A stretch of DNA of 46,120 bases from Protostelium mycophagum (GCA_002081555.1 KV920982.1:1-46120); one strand, 5' to 3'; shown: positions 22,004 to 34,571, counted from the first letter of the stretch. A program made the numbers and translations. The notes: generated by a model from the letters alone, not told the origin.

Positions 22004-23628
22004 ATGGATCACTCTGCATTACCAAGAGAGATGCTTGGTCACATCTTCATGCTTCTATTTGATTCAAATACAATGAATTTTGCTTCATTATCTCCAGTCT
22101 CTCTTGTTTGTCGGCACTGGAGAGAGGTTCTATATCACCAAAACACTATCTTCAGGTAAGAAGATAGATGGATATGTATATCTAAACTATGTGTAGAGAG
22201 GTGGAGATATCTTCAGAACAGGCACATATTCTAAATAGACCCTACTTCATCGAACATCTGAGAGTTCTGAGGGTAAGCACTTCACGAAGACGTAATTCAC
22301 AATAAGTGACACTCGCAGTTAAAAGAGTTGAACTTGCATAAACAGGTGACAGAAGGTGTACTATTATGCACAGGACTCATCGACCTCTATATTTTAAATC
22401 GAGACATGATCGAAGATGATAATCATATGGTGGGAAGGATGGTCTCTTCATGTCCACAGCTGCGGTTGATATCTGTCGAAGGCATAGTCTACTGGAAAGA
22501 AGCAGAGCTCATCGCTCAACACTGCAATGTAAGTCCCATCCTTCTTCTTCTCGTTTGCTGCGCTGGAAATTTATGTATGTGATTCCAATCCCATTCCCAC
22601 ATACAACTCTCGATTCAAATCAAGTCATCTCCTCATGGCACTGTGTACTAGCCTCTAACTTCTTCTAACTTGCANNNNNNNNNNNNNNNNNNNNNNNNNN
22701 NNNNNNNNNNNNNNNNNNNNNNNNNNNNNNNNNNNNNNNNNNNNNNNNNNNNNNNNNNNNNNNNNNNNNNNNNNATGCATACCCTCTTAACATTCTTTCA
22801 GCGGCTAGAGGTTATACAGATGACAATAGATCTACATGAAACATCAGAAAGACCATCGCGTGATCCTCTCGCTTGTATTTTGGAAAATAATCCGGCATGC
22901 AAAGAGATCAGGTCAGTGTTTTTCGTCGTAACATCTACTCCGTTCTAAACAGCAGCAGATGGATGGCTCATGATGGTGAAGGAACAGAATTCATCAGCGA
23001 CGAAGTCATACGGGCGATCACATTAAGAGGGAGATCGATCGAGATTTTACATCTGTGGCAGCCCATCTCACCAGAGAATGTGAGGAAATTTCGTCGAAAG
23101 ATGTTATTCTGAATCTGTACAGGCCGCTTCCATGTCGGTGTGTCTCCCCAACTTGCGAAACTTGTATCTACAACTCGACAAATTTGACAACCTGCTGGTC
23201 ATTCTGCAGAGGTGCTGTCCTCTATTAGACACTTTGGACCTCAGCTTCAGTCCGCATTTAGAAGAACTCGGTCTCAAAGCCCTGCGAAGTATGACGTCAT
23301 TGCGATATCTCACCATTGTGCTGGTGAGTGGATTTGGGACAGGATGTCAGAATGACATGTGACAGGACGTGTCATTAGTTTACAGAGTGTCAAAAGAAGA
23401 CGGGGAAGAGTCTTTTTCGTGGAAAATGTTTAAAGAGGTGAAATCAACAACAGAAGAAATTCTGATCCCTCACAGATCATGAAAGAGATCGCGATGAGGC
23501 TGGAGAAGGTTACTTTTATTGAGGAACCTCGGCTCGGTATAGACGTTGACATGGATCCAGAGTTGAATGAGCTGGAGAAAGAGATCAGAAATGTTAACCC
23601 AAACATAACTTATGAGATTTTCAAATGA
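22004..23628 (+). CDS. F-box protein with leucine-rich repeats (FBXL type)
   Basis: Eight exons (22004-22155, 22197-22272, 22319-22528, 22802-22911, 22953-23079, 23123-23323, 23366-23437, 23476-23628) give 366 residues. The N-terminus is a good F-box: ALPREMLGHIFMLL, SPVSLVCRHWREVLYH. LRR units follow: CPQLRLISVEGIVYW, LIAQHCNRLEVIQM, SIEILHLWQPI, LPNLRNLYLQLDKFDNLL, CCPLLDTLDLSFSPHLEEL and LRSMTSLRYLTIVL. Such proteins recruit substrates to SCF ubiquitin ligases. The first in-frame ATG giving MDHSALPREML was chosen. The 100-N gap lies in intron 3: joining 22528 to 22802 keeps frame and gives a normal LRR (CNRLEV), so probably no coding is missing. An alternative acceptor three bases downstream at 22956 is possible. 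Stop TGA; 37 bp from the DRC7 stop. Confidence 0.85.
22675..22774. other. Assembly gap (100 N)
   Basis: A run of exactly 100 N, the usual placeholder for a gap of unknown length, sits within intron 3 of the F-box/LRR gene. The flanking exons are in the same phase and join into a plausible LRR, so the gap is probably intronic. Confidence 0.99.
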
Positions 23629-23665
23629 GATAAACCGGACGGTCAATTTGTATCTACAACGATGT

Positions 23666-26600
23666 TTATAAGTAGGGGGCTACCCTCGGGTCCGACCGCA
23701 TCTTCTTTGAAAATTCTTCGGTCTTGGCCGCAACCGTCTCCTTGTGCTGTCTCCTTTCAGTTCCCGCCAAAATTCGAATTCAAAAACGTCTACCCTCTGC
23801 ATTCGTTGCTCCAAGATCCTCTTTCTAAAGGCTGCCTCCGCCACGAACCTGGCGTGTTCGTGTTCTTCCTCCGTCTCAATGTGGCCGTGCTCTGAATTTT
23901 TATTCATTAAGATCGTCTTCTTCCTCATGGCCTTGTTCTCCTTCTCCAGCCTGGCGCCCAGTAGTTTCTCCTTCTGTGACAGCCTGTCTCGGTACGATCT
24001 GGGAAATGTCAATGAAATCTCGATGAGATCTGGGTGATCTGACTTGATCGCGGCGTCCACGATCAGCCTGGCCGTGTCTCTGTTCATGTGCTTCCTTCCG
24101 TTCTCTAGAATGGAGTTTATAAATATGCTGAGGTAGTCGTGTTTTTCGTTCAGCTTTTCTTCGGGCGCGTTTGCGGCGTGTCGAGCTCTATTTGGATTGC
24201 GCTTCACATCGTAGACGGAATATTTGAGCTCGATCCTGTCCTCTTCTCTTCTCCTCTCCTGATCTTTCTCAGAAATTTCGTCGAACATTCACTGGAAATT
24301 CATCACCATGGAGATCATGGTGAACTCTCTGTCTGTGTCCTTGAGTTTTTGTGAACACTCTTTTTCAAGTGACACATATCTCTGGTAGTCCTCGTACAAT
24401 TCGGCGGCTGTGGGTCGCTGCTGAAGGTCCGCATTGAAGCCTTTTGTCTTGCCATCTTTCGTGTAAATTCTCGAGGATTTAGTGATTTTTCCTTTTTCTC
24501 TGTGGAAGAAGACCTGATGATATCAATATGATGGGTCGTAGGTTCAATATCTCCCCCCACCTCTGTCTTTCGCTGGTCTAAGTGAAAGGAGATCTTCCAC
24601 ACATCTTTATCGGCTGGTATTGTGGGATTTTTTTCGTATTTTTGAGTCATTTTTCGCACCGCCTCTGGCTTTCTACCGTCTGAAATTTTCGTGACAGACT
24701 CATCCTTAATAGAGGGGTCTAAAGTGGCACTTCTGTACACCAAGTGATCGTCTCTATCACTGAATTTTTCGTGAGATCTCCTTCAGTCCATCTATAACGC
24801 ACCTGAACGTCTCAATCACTTTTCTGCCAAAGATGACGACTCTTGATATGAGTCCTTCCGCGTGGGTGCCTCTGAAAAAATGAACTTCTTTGCGTTTGTC
24901 TTCGATGGTGATGATCTGTTGTAGATCATGAGTCCTTCCCCTCTCAAAATTTTCTGTCGTCTTCCGCTCGATTAAATTTCTCTTTCTGAGCTCCAAACAG
25001 TCCCTTTTCCAAATTTAGAAGAATTTTTGGAAATATAAGCTCACTTTCGGTTGAGGAAAAACTGCTGCTCTTCTGTTTTGTTTGTCCTCTCGTCATCAGA
25101 AAACACTTCGATTTTTCTCACCATGCCATCCGGTCTGTCATACTCTGCAAATGAGTACTACACCAAGTCATTTTGGTTCTTGAAGAGATTTCATCGAAAT
25201 TTCGTACCATAATGGAACGGTGGTACAGTGTTGTTTTTTGTAGTCCGGGATATCTGCATTGAAATTGTTCTTTTGTCACTTCAACGCGACTCGTCCAAGA
25301 TGGCGGGACTTCTACAACCTGCGCACGTCATCATGATGTCATCGCGTCAAATGTGACATCTAAAAATACCTCTCTGTCATCTCTGGGGATATCATCCTTG
25401 CTTCTATCCATAAATACACCTTCCCACTTTGTCATATCCTTCAAAGCGAAGGATGTATTCGCCGCATCAGCTGGTGTCTGAATTTCTTGCATGTTGACCC
25501 AGTAATTCAAATGATTCCACACTGATTCGATGCCGAGATAACCTGACGAATCGTCGTTGATCGCGAAGATTTCACCGGTTGAAGGTTCCACAAAGAGTGG
25601 TTCGGTCTGGTCAGGATCGGCTTTGGATGGCTGAACTAAGACCCAGGCGTGTGCTCTCTTTCCCAAAAATTCTGTTGTCCCTTTTTATATTGAGACAATA
25701 TTTCCACCACGACATGATCACGTCGAGAAAAAAATCACAAAAATATATTGAAATTAAAATTAAAATTAATGAAAGATACCATACCTTTTATACTGACTCC
25801 TAGTGCCGCAGACCCTGGCCTGGAAGCTTGCCTTGATCCCGACCTCGACCCACTCCGCGACCCAGGACGAGAACCATCTCCCCTCAAGATATCCATCCTT
25901 GAACGTCCTACAGTACCCTCAAGTGTGGGTGTGGCCGGCGTTGTGTTTTTGCTCCTTTCTGAAGCTTCTTTCATCTTTTGGATGAAGGAAGATTCTAAAA
26001 CGGGTCGCTTCACCAGCAATTTGTCATAACTGGTCTGTTCTTCTTCTTCTTTCTTTGGCTGCCAAGTGTCAATTTGACATTTTTGATGGTCATTACGTCA
26101 CCTCCGGATTCTCTTCTTTGATATAATATGGACATTCTTTCGATTTTTGATCGTGTTCTGTGACAGTCTTGTTTGCGTATCCGCTCACCACATAGGCGTC
26201 ATGAGTCGCGCCTTGATAAATCAAAATTCATTCGTAAAGGAGGGAATCACCTATTAACAACGATGCTAAGACAATACTGAGGTCAAAACAATTTCCTTTC
26301 TGCTCTTTAAATGTTGTATTTGGAGATGGAAGTACGTCAGGCTGATCTTATTAAAATCTGTGTAAATCCAATTTTTTTTGAATAAAAATGATCCAAATCG
26401 ACAAACTCACCAGGGAATAAGGTTCTTGCAGCTTCTCAAACTTGAAATAATCAGAGACGAATCGTGCACATCCCTCCACAGTATTCAGTTCTTTGAAGGG
26501 CAATTTTGTCGTTTTGATGGTTGTGCACACCAGCTTCTACATGGACATCAGCGGTTGATCAGGCGATTCAATGATTTCTCTGTTCTGTCAGATTATACCT

Positions 26601-26745
26601 CAGCGCCATACTCATTCTTTGGTGTCAGCAGAAGTGTTGGTCTCTGAGGATATAAACCTGTGAACTGTTTTCTAAATGCTTCCACGTGCTCTAGAGCGGC
26701 GATCTCCTCCGCATTATTCTCGGCGCAACCGTATGGATGTGTCAT
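23666..26745 (-). CDS. DRC7: Dynein regulatory complex subunit 7 (CCDC135/lobo)
   Basis: Thirteen exons (26745-26599, 26533-26411, 26341-26251, 26211-26102, 26058-25785, 25671-25370, 25318-25208, 25142-25045, 25003-24803, 24759-24561, 24513-24307, 24258-23794, 23746-23666) give 802 residues; human DRC7 is about 870. A transglutaminase-like core shows the Cys in FKEQKGNCFDLS (about residue 108), DAYVVSGYA, then HAWVLV (about 256) and FVEPSTGEIF, followed by YLGIESVWNHLNYWVNMQ. The C-terminal coiled coil has KYSVYDVKRNPNRARHA, FRKRILEQRMQRHKE and KMRSDPRVAPYL. DRC7 is part of the nexin-dynein regulatory complex between axonemal doublets. Odd: residues roughly 158-248, between GYA and the HAW segment, hold a disordered linker with SRPGSRSGSRSGSR. 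The GTTGTAGAA next to the exon-7 acceptor is read as coding (VVE). Confidence 0.93.
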
Positions 26746-27223
26746 TTCAGATGATTCGTCGCATGCCTCTCGAGAAAGCTATTTTTAAAGCCGTAAAATT
26801 GACTCTCTACAACACCGCATTAATTAACTGAAAATTATCCCAACAAATATCTCATTCCGTGAACTATATACAATTATTACGGCGTTCACATGTCGTCATA
26901 AAACACAATTTATAAATAATACGCACAGATCACCCCATTGGATGGCTTATTCCTCAGCCGATTAGAGGATAAAGAATGCAACCTCCCTCTGGCTTCTCTC
27001 CCTGCATACAGGGACGAAAATGTAGAACAGATGTGGTGTTGTGAGAAATTTTTCCATCGTTTTTGATAGATATTTTGGAAGATACACATGGAATTGACAG
27101 AAATATCCAAATTTTATAAAATATCTATAGATTTACGTGCGAACATGGTAGATCCTACAGATCCGGACAACCATGACACCGACTTCCGCAGGGCCAAAGC
27201 AAACATAACCAAAGCGAAAGAAG
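26746..27223. promoter_or_regulatory. Divergent intergenic region of DRC7 and the orphan gene
   Basis: About 480 bp between start codons pointing outward. It contains a TCTACAAC octamer (26805), an AT-rich stretch (26900-26925) and, from 27088, a 60-codon open frame starting MELTEISKFYKIS that overlaps the orphan start in another frame. That frame could be an upstream ORF or part of an unrecognised 5' exon. No other feature was found. Confidence 0.4.
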
Positions 27224-28261
27224 ATGAGCGCACAACCACAATTTGCCCAGACGGGAGAACTCTTATATAGCCTCTGCCTTCAACGTTATGAGACAGTGGA
27301 TTTCTATTCGAGGTTACTCCAAAAACTACAGACCTTTGCCAAGTCATTCGATGAAGGGACACCAGCAGCAAGAGAGAATGTATGGACACGTCTATACTCC
27401 CTGATGGGAACACCGGAGAAGTTCAACCGAGGATCAGGGGCCCTTTTCACACCACTACTTCACCAGTGGCTCACAGCAGCAACGATCAACCTCTTTGGAT
27501 TGGAACTCTTGTATGTGTCATTTCTCACATCGGCATCCATGAATGCGGACTCTAACTTCGGTGAATCCACAAACGTTTCCTTCGCTCCTTGGGGCTGCAA
27601 TCTCCCCGCCTCTTTATGTCGGTTGGACCTACTGAAGCACTGGGAGACAAAGCTTGAGAAGTTATCTGCCCTTCACAAGAGAGCCATATGGGGTCTGTGT
27701 ACTCAGTTCCCCTACTTCACCGACTATGACCCGAAGTCTTTTAAGAAGACCATATCCACGTGGTCTATCAACCCCCTCATGAGCGCCACCCATATCACCA
27801 TCCTCTTTGGTGCTATTGGATATCTCAAAGAGACCGGAGTTATAAAGTCTGGGTTCTGCCTGCCGAGATCGAAAGTCCCCGTATTTCCAAGATGCCAGGA
27901 TGAAGTAGACACGCCACCACCAACACCAGTACAGAATGAGAAACAGAATGTCCACCCGTACAGAAGAAACTCCAGCGTCGATCTACAGACTTTAGTGGCC
28001 AGCGCTCTCGCCAACCTCCAACCCACAGAACAGGAGAAAGAGGAGATGCCAACTCCTGTGATCAAGGAACAACCTGCACCGCTCAATCTCAGATCATCAT
28101 TATCGGATGGACTACCAAAGAGAAGGGAAAGCAGGGTGGAGTTCCAAGAAACATCTTCTATCACTTCGAAGAGAAAGAGATCGGGCTGCGGTGAAGAGAT
28201 GAAGGGCCCCATCAGACAGAGACGGAGGAGTATCATGGCGATCAACTCACTATTATGTTAA
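27224..28261 (+). CDS. Intronless orphan protein, 345 aa
   Basis: A single uninterrupted frame of 345 codons from ATG 27224 to TAA, with no internal splice signals needed; it is unusual here, where most genes have 4-31 exons. Residues 1-215 look like a folded, mainly helical domain rich in Trp, Leu and Phe (for example LHQWLTAATINLFGLELLYV, WGLCTQFPYFTDYDPKSFKK). The C-terminal 130 residues are low-complexity and charged (DTPPPTPVQNEK, TEQEKEEMPTPVIKE) with basic clusters SKRKRSGC and RQRRRS that could act as nuclear localisation signals. Codon use is cleaner and more GC-rich at third positions than in the neighbours, which with the absence of introns could point to retroposition or transfer. 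I do not recognise the family. Confidence 0.75.
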   Translation: MSAQPQFAQTGELLYSLCLQRYETVDFYSRLLQKLQTFAKSFDEGTPAARENVWTRLYSLMGTPEKFNRGSGALFTPLLHQWLTAATINLFGLELLYVSFLTSASMNADSNFGESTNVSFAPWGCNLPASLCRLDLLKHWETKLEKLSALHKRAIWGLCTQFPYFTDYDPKSFKKTISTWSINPLMSATHITILFGAIGYLKETGVIKSGFCLPRSKVPVFPRCQDEVDTPPPTPVQNEKQNVHPYRRNSSVDLQTLVASALANLQPTEQEKEEMPTPVIKEQPAPLNLRSSLSDGLPKRRESRVEFQETSSITSKRKRSGCGEEMKGPIRQRRRSIMAINSLLC

Positions 28262-28431
28262 TACACAAGGACAGCGCGATCCTACTTGTACAAAGGCTGT
28301 AGTGCTCTTCTTTGCAGTTTTTATTGTTGGTGTTGATTTATTTTATTTTGTAGTGAAATTTCGAATATACCCAAAAAATCATATAGCATCTACAACTGGA
28401 CAACCGACGTGTGCAGGTCATTCAGCCGAGA

Positions 28432-31400
28432 ATGTTCGAGCGAAGTTTAGAAGATCTCATCAGAGGTCTTCGCAACAACAAGAAGAATGAATCTGCCTTT
28501 ATAGGTCAGGTTATGCAGGAGATTAGAGAGGAGATTCGATCCATAGAGATGCCCAAAAAGATAAATGCAGTCAAGAAACTGGCATACGTGAGTTCAGTTC
28601 TAAATCTATTGTTACGATGTCTAATCTGTATTCAGTTGCAAATGTTGAGCTACGACATCACCTGGGCTGCCTTTCATATGATTGAGGTTATGAGCTCTCC
28701 TAAATTTTCGGCCAAACGTGTCGGTTACTGGGCCGCCTCTCAAAGTTTTAGAGAGGATACAGACGTCATCATGCTTGCCACAAATCTCATCCGAAAGGTA
28801 AAAAGCTGATTTATCGAGCACTGAAGTGATTTTAATTTCGCCAAGGACATCACTTCTGCCAACGTGTGGGACGCAGCCGTTGCCCTCAGTTGTCTATCTA
28901 CGATATGTAATGCAGATCTCGCCAGAGATCTCGCAGCTGATGTAGTCGCCCTATTGAATCATTCAAAGCCATACATCAGAAAGAAGGCATGTCTTGTATT
29001 ATACAAGATCTTTTTGAAATTCCCCGACGCCCTCAGACCTTCTTTTCCTAGACTCAAAGAAAAGCTCGAGGACTCTGATCCAGGTGATTTGACCTCTATT
29101 GAATCATTCATTTCTTAATGATGATAGCTGTGGTGTCTGGTGCGGTGAATGTGATTTGTGAATTGGCGAGGAAGAATCCAAAGAACTATTTATCTCTGGC
29201 GCCAGGTCTGTACGGACTGCTCACGAACTCAACAAACAATTGGATGTTGATCAAAATCGTCAAACTGGTGAGTTACGCACTGATCAAAATGTGATCGTTG
29301 ATCTTCTCTGATTTCAAGAAATAGGCTTAATCATCTTCTTCATAATGTAAATGTGTTTTGGTCTTGTGCTATATATAAAAACATCGACACTCTCAACAAT
29401 GAATAAGAATTTATCTCTAAAAATAAAACAGTTTGGCGCCCTCCTTCCCCTCGAACCACGTCTCGCCAAACGGTAACAGTTTTTGTAGAATTCCGCTGAC
29501 CATCTCAGTCTGATGGCACCCCTCACAAACATCATCAACAGCACATCCGCAAAGTCTTTACTGTTTGAGTGCATACAGACGTGTACAATTGGACTTTCAG
29601 ACCATCTGCCCACAGTGAAATTATGCATCGTCAAACTGCGAAGTTTTGTGGAGGACCCCGACCAGAATTGTGAGTGTTTCGCGTTAATTGACGCGGGGAT
29701 ATGCGGTAACTAACGCGATGCAGTGAAATACCTCGGTCTGTTGGCTCTCAACAACATCATGAAGGTGAGTTTTTTAGTATGAATATTTCTTGAAATTTCA
29801 TGGAAAAGTCATGGAAATCTCACAGAAAATTCAGGTCCACCCCAAGGCGGTGAGCGAACACCGCGATTTGGTGTTGAGATGTCTTGAAGATGCCGATATG
29901 ACAATCCGTCTGAGGGCACTTGACTTGCTCGAAGGAATGACAAGCAAGAGAAATCTCCCCGAAATCATTGGAAAACTGTTGGAGCAGGTGATGACGTCAT
30001 CATTTTATATTGAGTCCAATTATTTGTGCCGCAATGTAGATGCTCATTCTATTTATGCATTTTTTAGTTGCAGTTGAATACTCTTAACGAATAATTTTTT
30101 GCAAAGCGATATTGGTCAAATTTTGCAGCTCTGCTGCAGTTCAAGATGCTATAAGATGCTATAAGATGCAGACACTGCTTGTGACAAGACTCTTACGGTT
30201 CACCTGAGCCCACATCACCTTCTTCTGCTGCATCATCAACATGATCCCGACATCATGATTGACCATTTCCAGATCGAAAACACCGACTTGAAGAGCTACA
30301 AAGACGCGATGGTGGAGAAGATCGTATTGATCTGCAGTAAGACGTCATACCAACACGTCACCGATTTTGAGTGGTATATCTCCGTGTTGATACAATTGTC
30401 GCACACTGAAGGAATGACCCATGGAGCTCTCATCGCCAACCAGATGCTCGATGTCGCCGTTAGAGTCAAGGTGAGGTCGACACAATACAGCTCCATGGAT
30501 GCAGATCTAGAGATCCCAGAGATCTGCTGGGCGAACTGCATTTTCGGGCTGTGGTCCTGCAGCTGTGCTGCAGAACAAAACACTTCAAAACATTCTTCGG
30601 AATATTATCGGATAATTTCTTGGGTGATGACGTCATGGTAGGTGGTGAGGGGTTACGCTGTACAGAGCATGCAGAGTTTGCTTCATGACACCCCGTCACT
30701 TGCAGACGGCGCACAAGAAGGAGGCAACTGCGAGGTCCTCTTGGCCGCCGCTTACATCGTCGGAGAATTCGCGGCTCACGTGACCGACCATCTCGGAGTT
30801 TTGGACGACCTTCTACAACCTGCCGTGTCTTCCCTGCCCGCCCACATCCAAGCTGTTTATTGTCAAGCTGCCCTGAAAATATTCGCAAATGCTCTGGCCG
30901 CCGCCAACGGAGTGGTGAGTTGTCTTGACTCGTTGTAGACGGACTATCTTTAGAATGGTATGCTGACTCGTTGTAGAGCATGGCAGAGGAGGATGAGGAA
31001 GTGGAAGGCGCTGAAGTTGACACTGAAACTTTGGACGAAATTTCACAGACAATTCTCGACAAGGTGGAGATCTTCACTTTGAGCCCCCACCTCGAAGTGC
31101 AAGAGAGAGTGAGTTTTCCTCGAAATTTCGCGATACTCTGTACGTATGATGACGTCATCAGGGTTGTTTCTTGCAGCAGATCGTGGAGATGTACACAGAA
31201 TCTGCAGTGGAGGGGGATGTGGTTGCCAAGGAGATCTATTCTATATTCTTGGAGCCTCTCAACCCTGTCGCATCTAAAGTGCAAAAGAAGGTGGGTTTGG
31301 CTCGTTGTAGTGACCCGAACATTTTTGTATTTTAACTTGATAATTGCATCAAGAAATGATCAGTATAATATCCATCTACAACTGCACGCAGATGCCCATC

Positions 31401-33755
31401 CCTGAAGGACTAGACTTGGATTCGTGGATCAACGAACCCCCCGCAGAGGAGGAGCCTGAGGAATACAACGCGAAAGGTTTCGACTTTTTGAAAGAATATG
31501 AAGAAGATGCTAAAGTGGAGGACAGAAGATACGACCCTGTAGAAGAGCAGAAGGTCTGTTGTCATTTTGATTCTAAAGATAATCGACCTTTTTTATAATT
31601 GATCGGAGGGATTTCTAAAAATAGAAATCTCGTTGTAGATGGTGATTTTCAAACAGAGGGTCGAGAAAGAGAGAAGGAGGAGGGCTAACGACCCCTTCTA
31701 TCTGGGTAGCGGCAGGGGGATGGGGTCGCCAAACAGCTCTGTAGACGAGATACCCATAGAGAGATTGTCCATCGACGATCTCGGTGGAATCAAACCGAGG
31801 TGATTTTGGCCACAACACTTGTGGTTGTAGACTGAGCTGATTTCTATTTTTAGATTTGGAAGGGTCGGATCTGGTGTCAAGAAACCAAGAAAGAAACACG
31901 CCGACGTAAGTAGAATACATCACGATGACACGTGTTTCTAAATTTGGAAACATTCGTACCAGATCTTAAAAGCATTTCGGGGTATTAATCTATCCCCGCG
32001 GAAACCGCGGATTCCCCGGTGCGACCACGGCGATTTCCCATGGCAATTGCTGTCAAATCTTTTAAATATTCGAAATGTCAAATTGATGTCTCCAGGTCGT
32101 CGTGTTGAAAGACGAGCGCCCAGACGGTGTCGATGATGACGACGATGATCGTGAAGATTCCAAAGAAAAGGACGCTCTCGCCGATATCGACTTCAACGCA
32201 CCTCTTAGACCTGACGAGCAGCTGCCAGTGCAGCAGCACAGAACGGTGAAGGCTTCTGCTGCTGTTCCAGAGAAAAGGGAGAAGAAGCAAAAGAAGTAAG
32301 CTCTCAGAAATTTTTTTTGCGAGTGTAGACGTTCATGGAGATCCTAGTGCAGATGTAGTTACAAAATATTGTTTTCGTTCTTGGCGAGTTGTAGATTGAC
32401 ATGATCAGGAGTAAAGACGGCAAGGAGAAGAAGCACAGATCCAGATCCAAGTCTGAAAATGCAGAGGAGAAGCCAGAAAAATCCTCAAAAAGTAAGGAAG
32501 ACCGCAAGTCTTCCCGGAAAAAGGAAGGTTCCGAAGATAAATCATCCAAGAGGTGACTTTTTTCAATTTTTTTTCAATAAAAGAAATTACGAAAAAAATT
32601 GGCTGGTTGTAATTCGCATTGTAGAAGCCACAAAGAGAAGAAGGAGGATGGTGGTGACATACTCCTCGATTTGAGCCCCGAAGTAGCCAAGCCCAAGAAA
32701 GCAGACAAGCCTGTGGAGAAGACATCTGCAGCCACAGGAAAGGTGAAGTGTCTTCTTCTTTGCAGACAACACAAGCCGCGAGAAAAGTGTTTTGAACACT
32801 ATGATTTTTGCCAATAGTAGCAGCCGGCGCACGGTTATAACCGCGATTTTAACCGTGCTTGGCACGTTAGGAGCGCCGGCTTACGGTAGTTACCGTCATT
32901 CCTAACCGCCAAAATTTTCAAGTGGGACAACATCTGAGTGATTGTAGTTCAAATCTTTCCTTGAAGCAGATGACCTGAGTGTCGCATTTGAGCCCAGAGT
33001 CAACCCTAAAGAGGCCAAGAAGATTCTCTTGGCTTTTATCTTCAAAAACAACGGTCAGTCTACAACTCGTATATTTTTCTGAGAAAATTCAGGGTCAGAA
33101 AGTATCACTGGCATCTCTTTGTCGACCGACATCGAGTCAGTCTTGACAGCTGTCAACGATACTAACTTGAAGGTTCCCGCCAAGATCACACCGGGGTCAA
33201 ACCACACCCAAAACATCATTTTCAATTCCCCCGCCTTCACGACCCCCCCAACCCTCTCTGGTACCATACAATACCAGGTGAAATTTCGATAACATTTCTT
33301 TGACATATGATGACGTCATCAGGTGGGCAAAACAGCACATGAAGAGAGGTTCAACGTTAGCATACCGACATCTACCTTCATCGTTCCTCAAAAGATGTCT
33401 AAAGATGACTTCATCGACCTCATGACAGAGAACAATTCCCAGCTGAAAGGTTTGTTTGAATCTTTGTTTTCCCGCCAAACTCATCTTTACAGGTGGCTCC
33501 GTCACTTTCAAGCCAGAGAACAGCAAGAACTTTGTCATCTCGATGGCCATGTTCTTGCATGTGGAGCTCATCTCTTTAGAGGCCGGCGCTTCTCTTTACG
33601 GAAAGACTGTTCAGCAGCATCACGTGTTTGTCTATGCCAAGCCCAACACTCAAGGCGGAACCGTTCAAGTAGACATTAGAACGACAAATGTGAACATCAC
33701 CTCTCAGATCATCAAAGAACTCACCACACAATTCTCCTCTGTCTTGTCCCAATAA
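28432..33755 (+). CDS. AP3D1: AP-3 complex subunit delta
   Basis: Twenty-two exons join in phase to 1,108 residues (human about 1,150). First exon 28432-28587, last 33493-33755. The adaptin N-terminal domain is unmistakable: MFERSLEDLIRGLRNNKK, LSYDITWAAFHMIEVMSS, VGYWAASQSFREDTDVIMLA, AVNVICELARKNPKNYLSL, TNIINSTSAKSLLFECI, TDFEWYISVLIQL and ANQMLDVAVRVK. After PIPEGLDLDSWINEPP comes a Lys/Asp/Glu/Ser-rich hinge (about residues 660-880), then a C-terminal appendage-like domain. AP-3 sorts cargo from endosomes to lysosome-related compartments; delta is one of its two large subunits. Several acceptors are GTTGTAG or ATTGTAG. Intron 8 (29988-30272) is 285 nt with tandem ATAAGATGCT repeats; intron 18 (32743-32947) carries an inverted GCCGGCGC/GCGCCGGC pair. 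The TAA stop lies inside AATAAA. Confidence 0.95.
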
Positions 33756-34022
33756 AATAAATGCAATATTCACGTGGAGTCATGTTGTCTGGCAACTCAA
33801 ATTCTCAAACACGTGAAGCTTTTGCGGTATGATGACGTAAAATTCACGTTATAATTATTGCGGTGGTGCAAGCCATTTTTGCTCGTTGCAACCAAACCTT
33901 GTCACAGACAATCTTATTGCAAATTTAGAAAGGATTACGAAGGCACAGAAGTACGTCAGTGCTGCTCTCGCTTCCAACTGTCATTCTGGTATTCCACAGT
34001 CAACCCCAATTTTCCGAATTAA

Positions 34023-34349
34023 ATGACAGAATTGTCCGTCTTTGAAGTTCTCATCCAGCTTACGCCCACGTCGTCACATGAATTAGATGTATGTCAGCTC
34101 TCGAATATTGCCTCAGGCCACACTCACATTCATATATTAACAGAGGTATAGAGTTCAGAGGAAGACGCAGGTTCCAACGGAAAATTGACTGTACTTCTCG
34201 CGGGGAATTCACATCGCACGGTAAATGTCACCTCGGACACCAGCTCAAACCGGCTTCTTATTTCAAAAAACCGCTATGACCCCGAGGTCAACATGGCACG
34301 GCTTAGACGACATCCTGTTGAAGTCGTTACTCTTGCCCCTGATTTTTAA
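34023..34349 (+). CDS. Small orphan protein, 87 aa
   Basis: Two exons (34023-34088 and 34152-34349) join in phase 0 to 87 residues ending in TAA. The spliced protein starts MTELSVFEVLIQLTPTSSHE and ends HPVEVVTLAPDF; the middle is Ser/Thr/Asn-rich (LAGNSHRTVNVTSDTSSNR). It is clearly more protein-like than the alternative frames and the intron has ordinary GTATGT and TATAG ends. I do not recognise it. A further 3' exon or a link with the next gene cannot be excluded, because a second frame opens over 34285-34488. It lies alone between AP-3 delta and the F-box/ankyrin-like gene on the same strand. Confidence 0.5.
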
Positions 34350-34571
34350 AGTACTGTCATCTCTGGAGCGGGATCATCCGCCTGGCGAGTTTAAGAGATG
34401 TTACAGGGGAAACAGAATCTCTTGTCCTGGAATTCCTAAAGTAGGGCTTGATACGTTGAATTTTTCAGTGCGATCTAGAGTGGATTGACGATATAAGATT
34501 TGTCATCCAAAATCGACCACATTTTTCATACCTTCCTCTAAATACCGCATTCTAAATTTCTTCAGCCAAAG

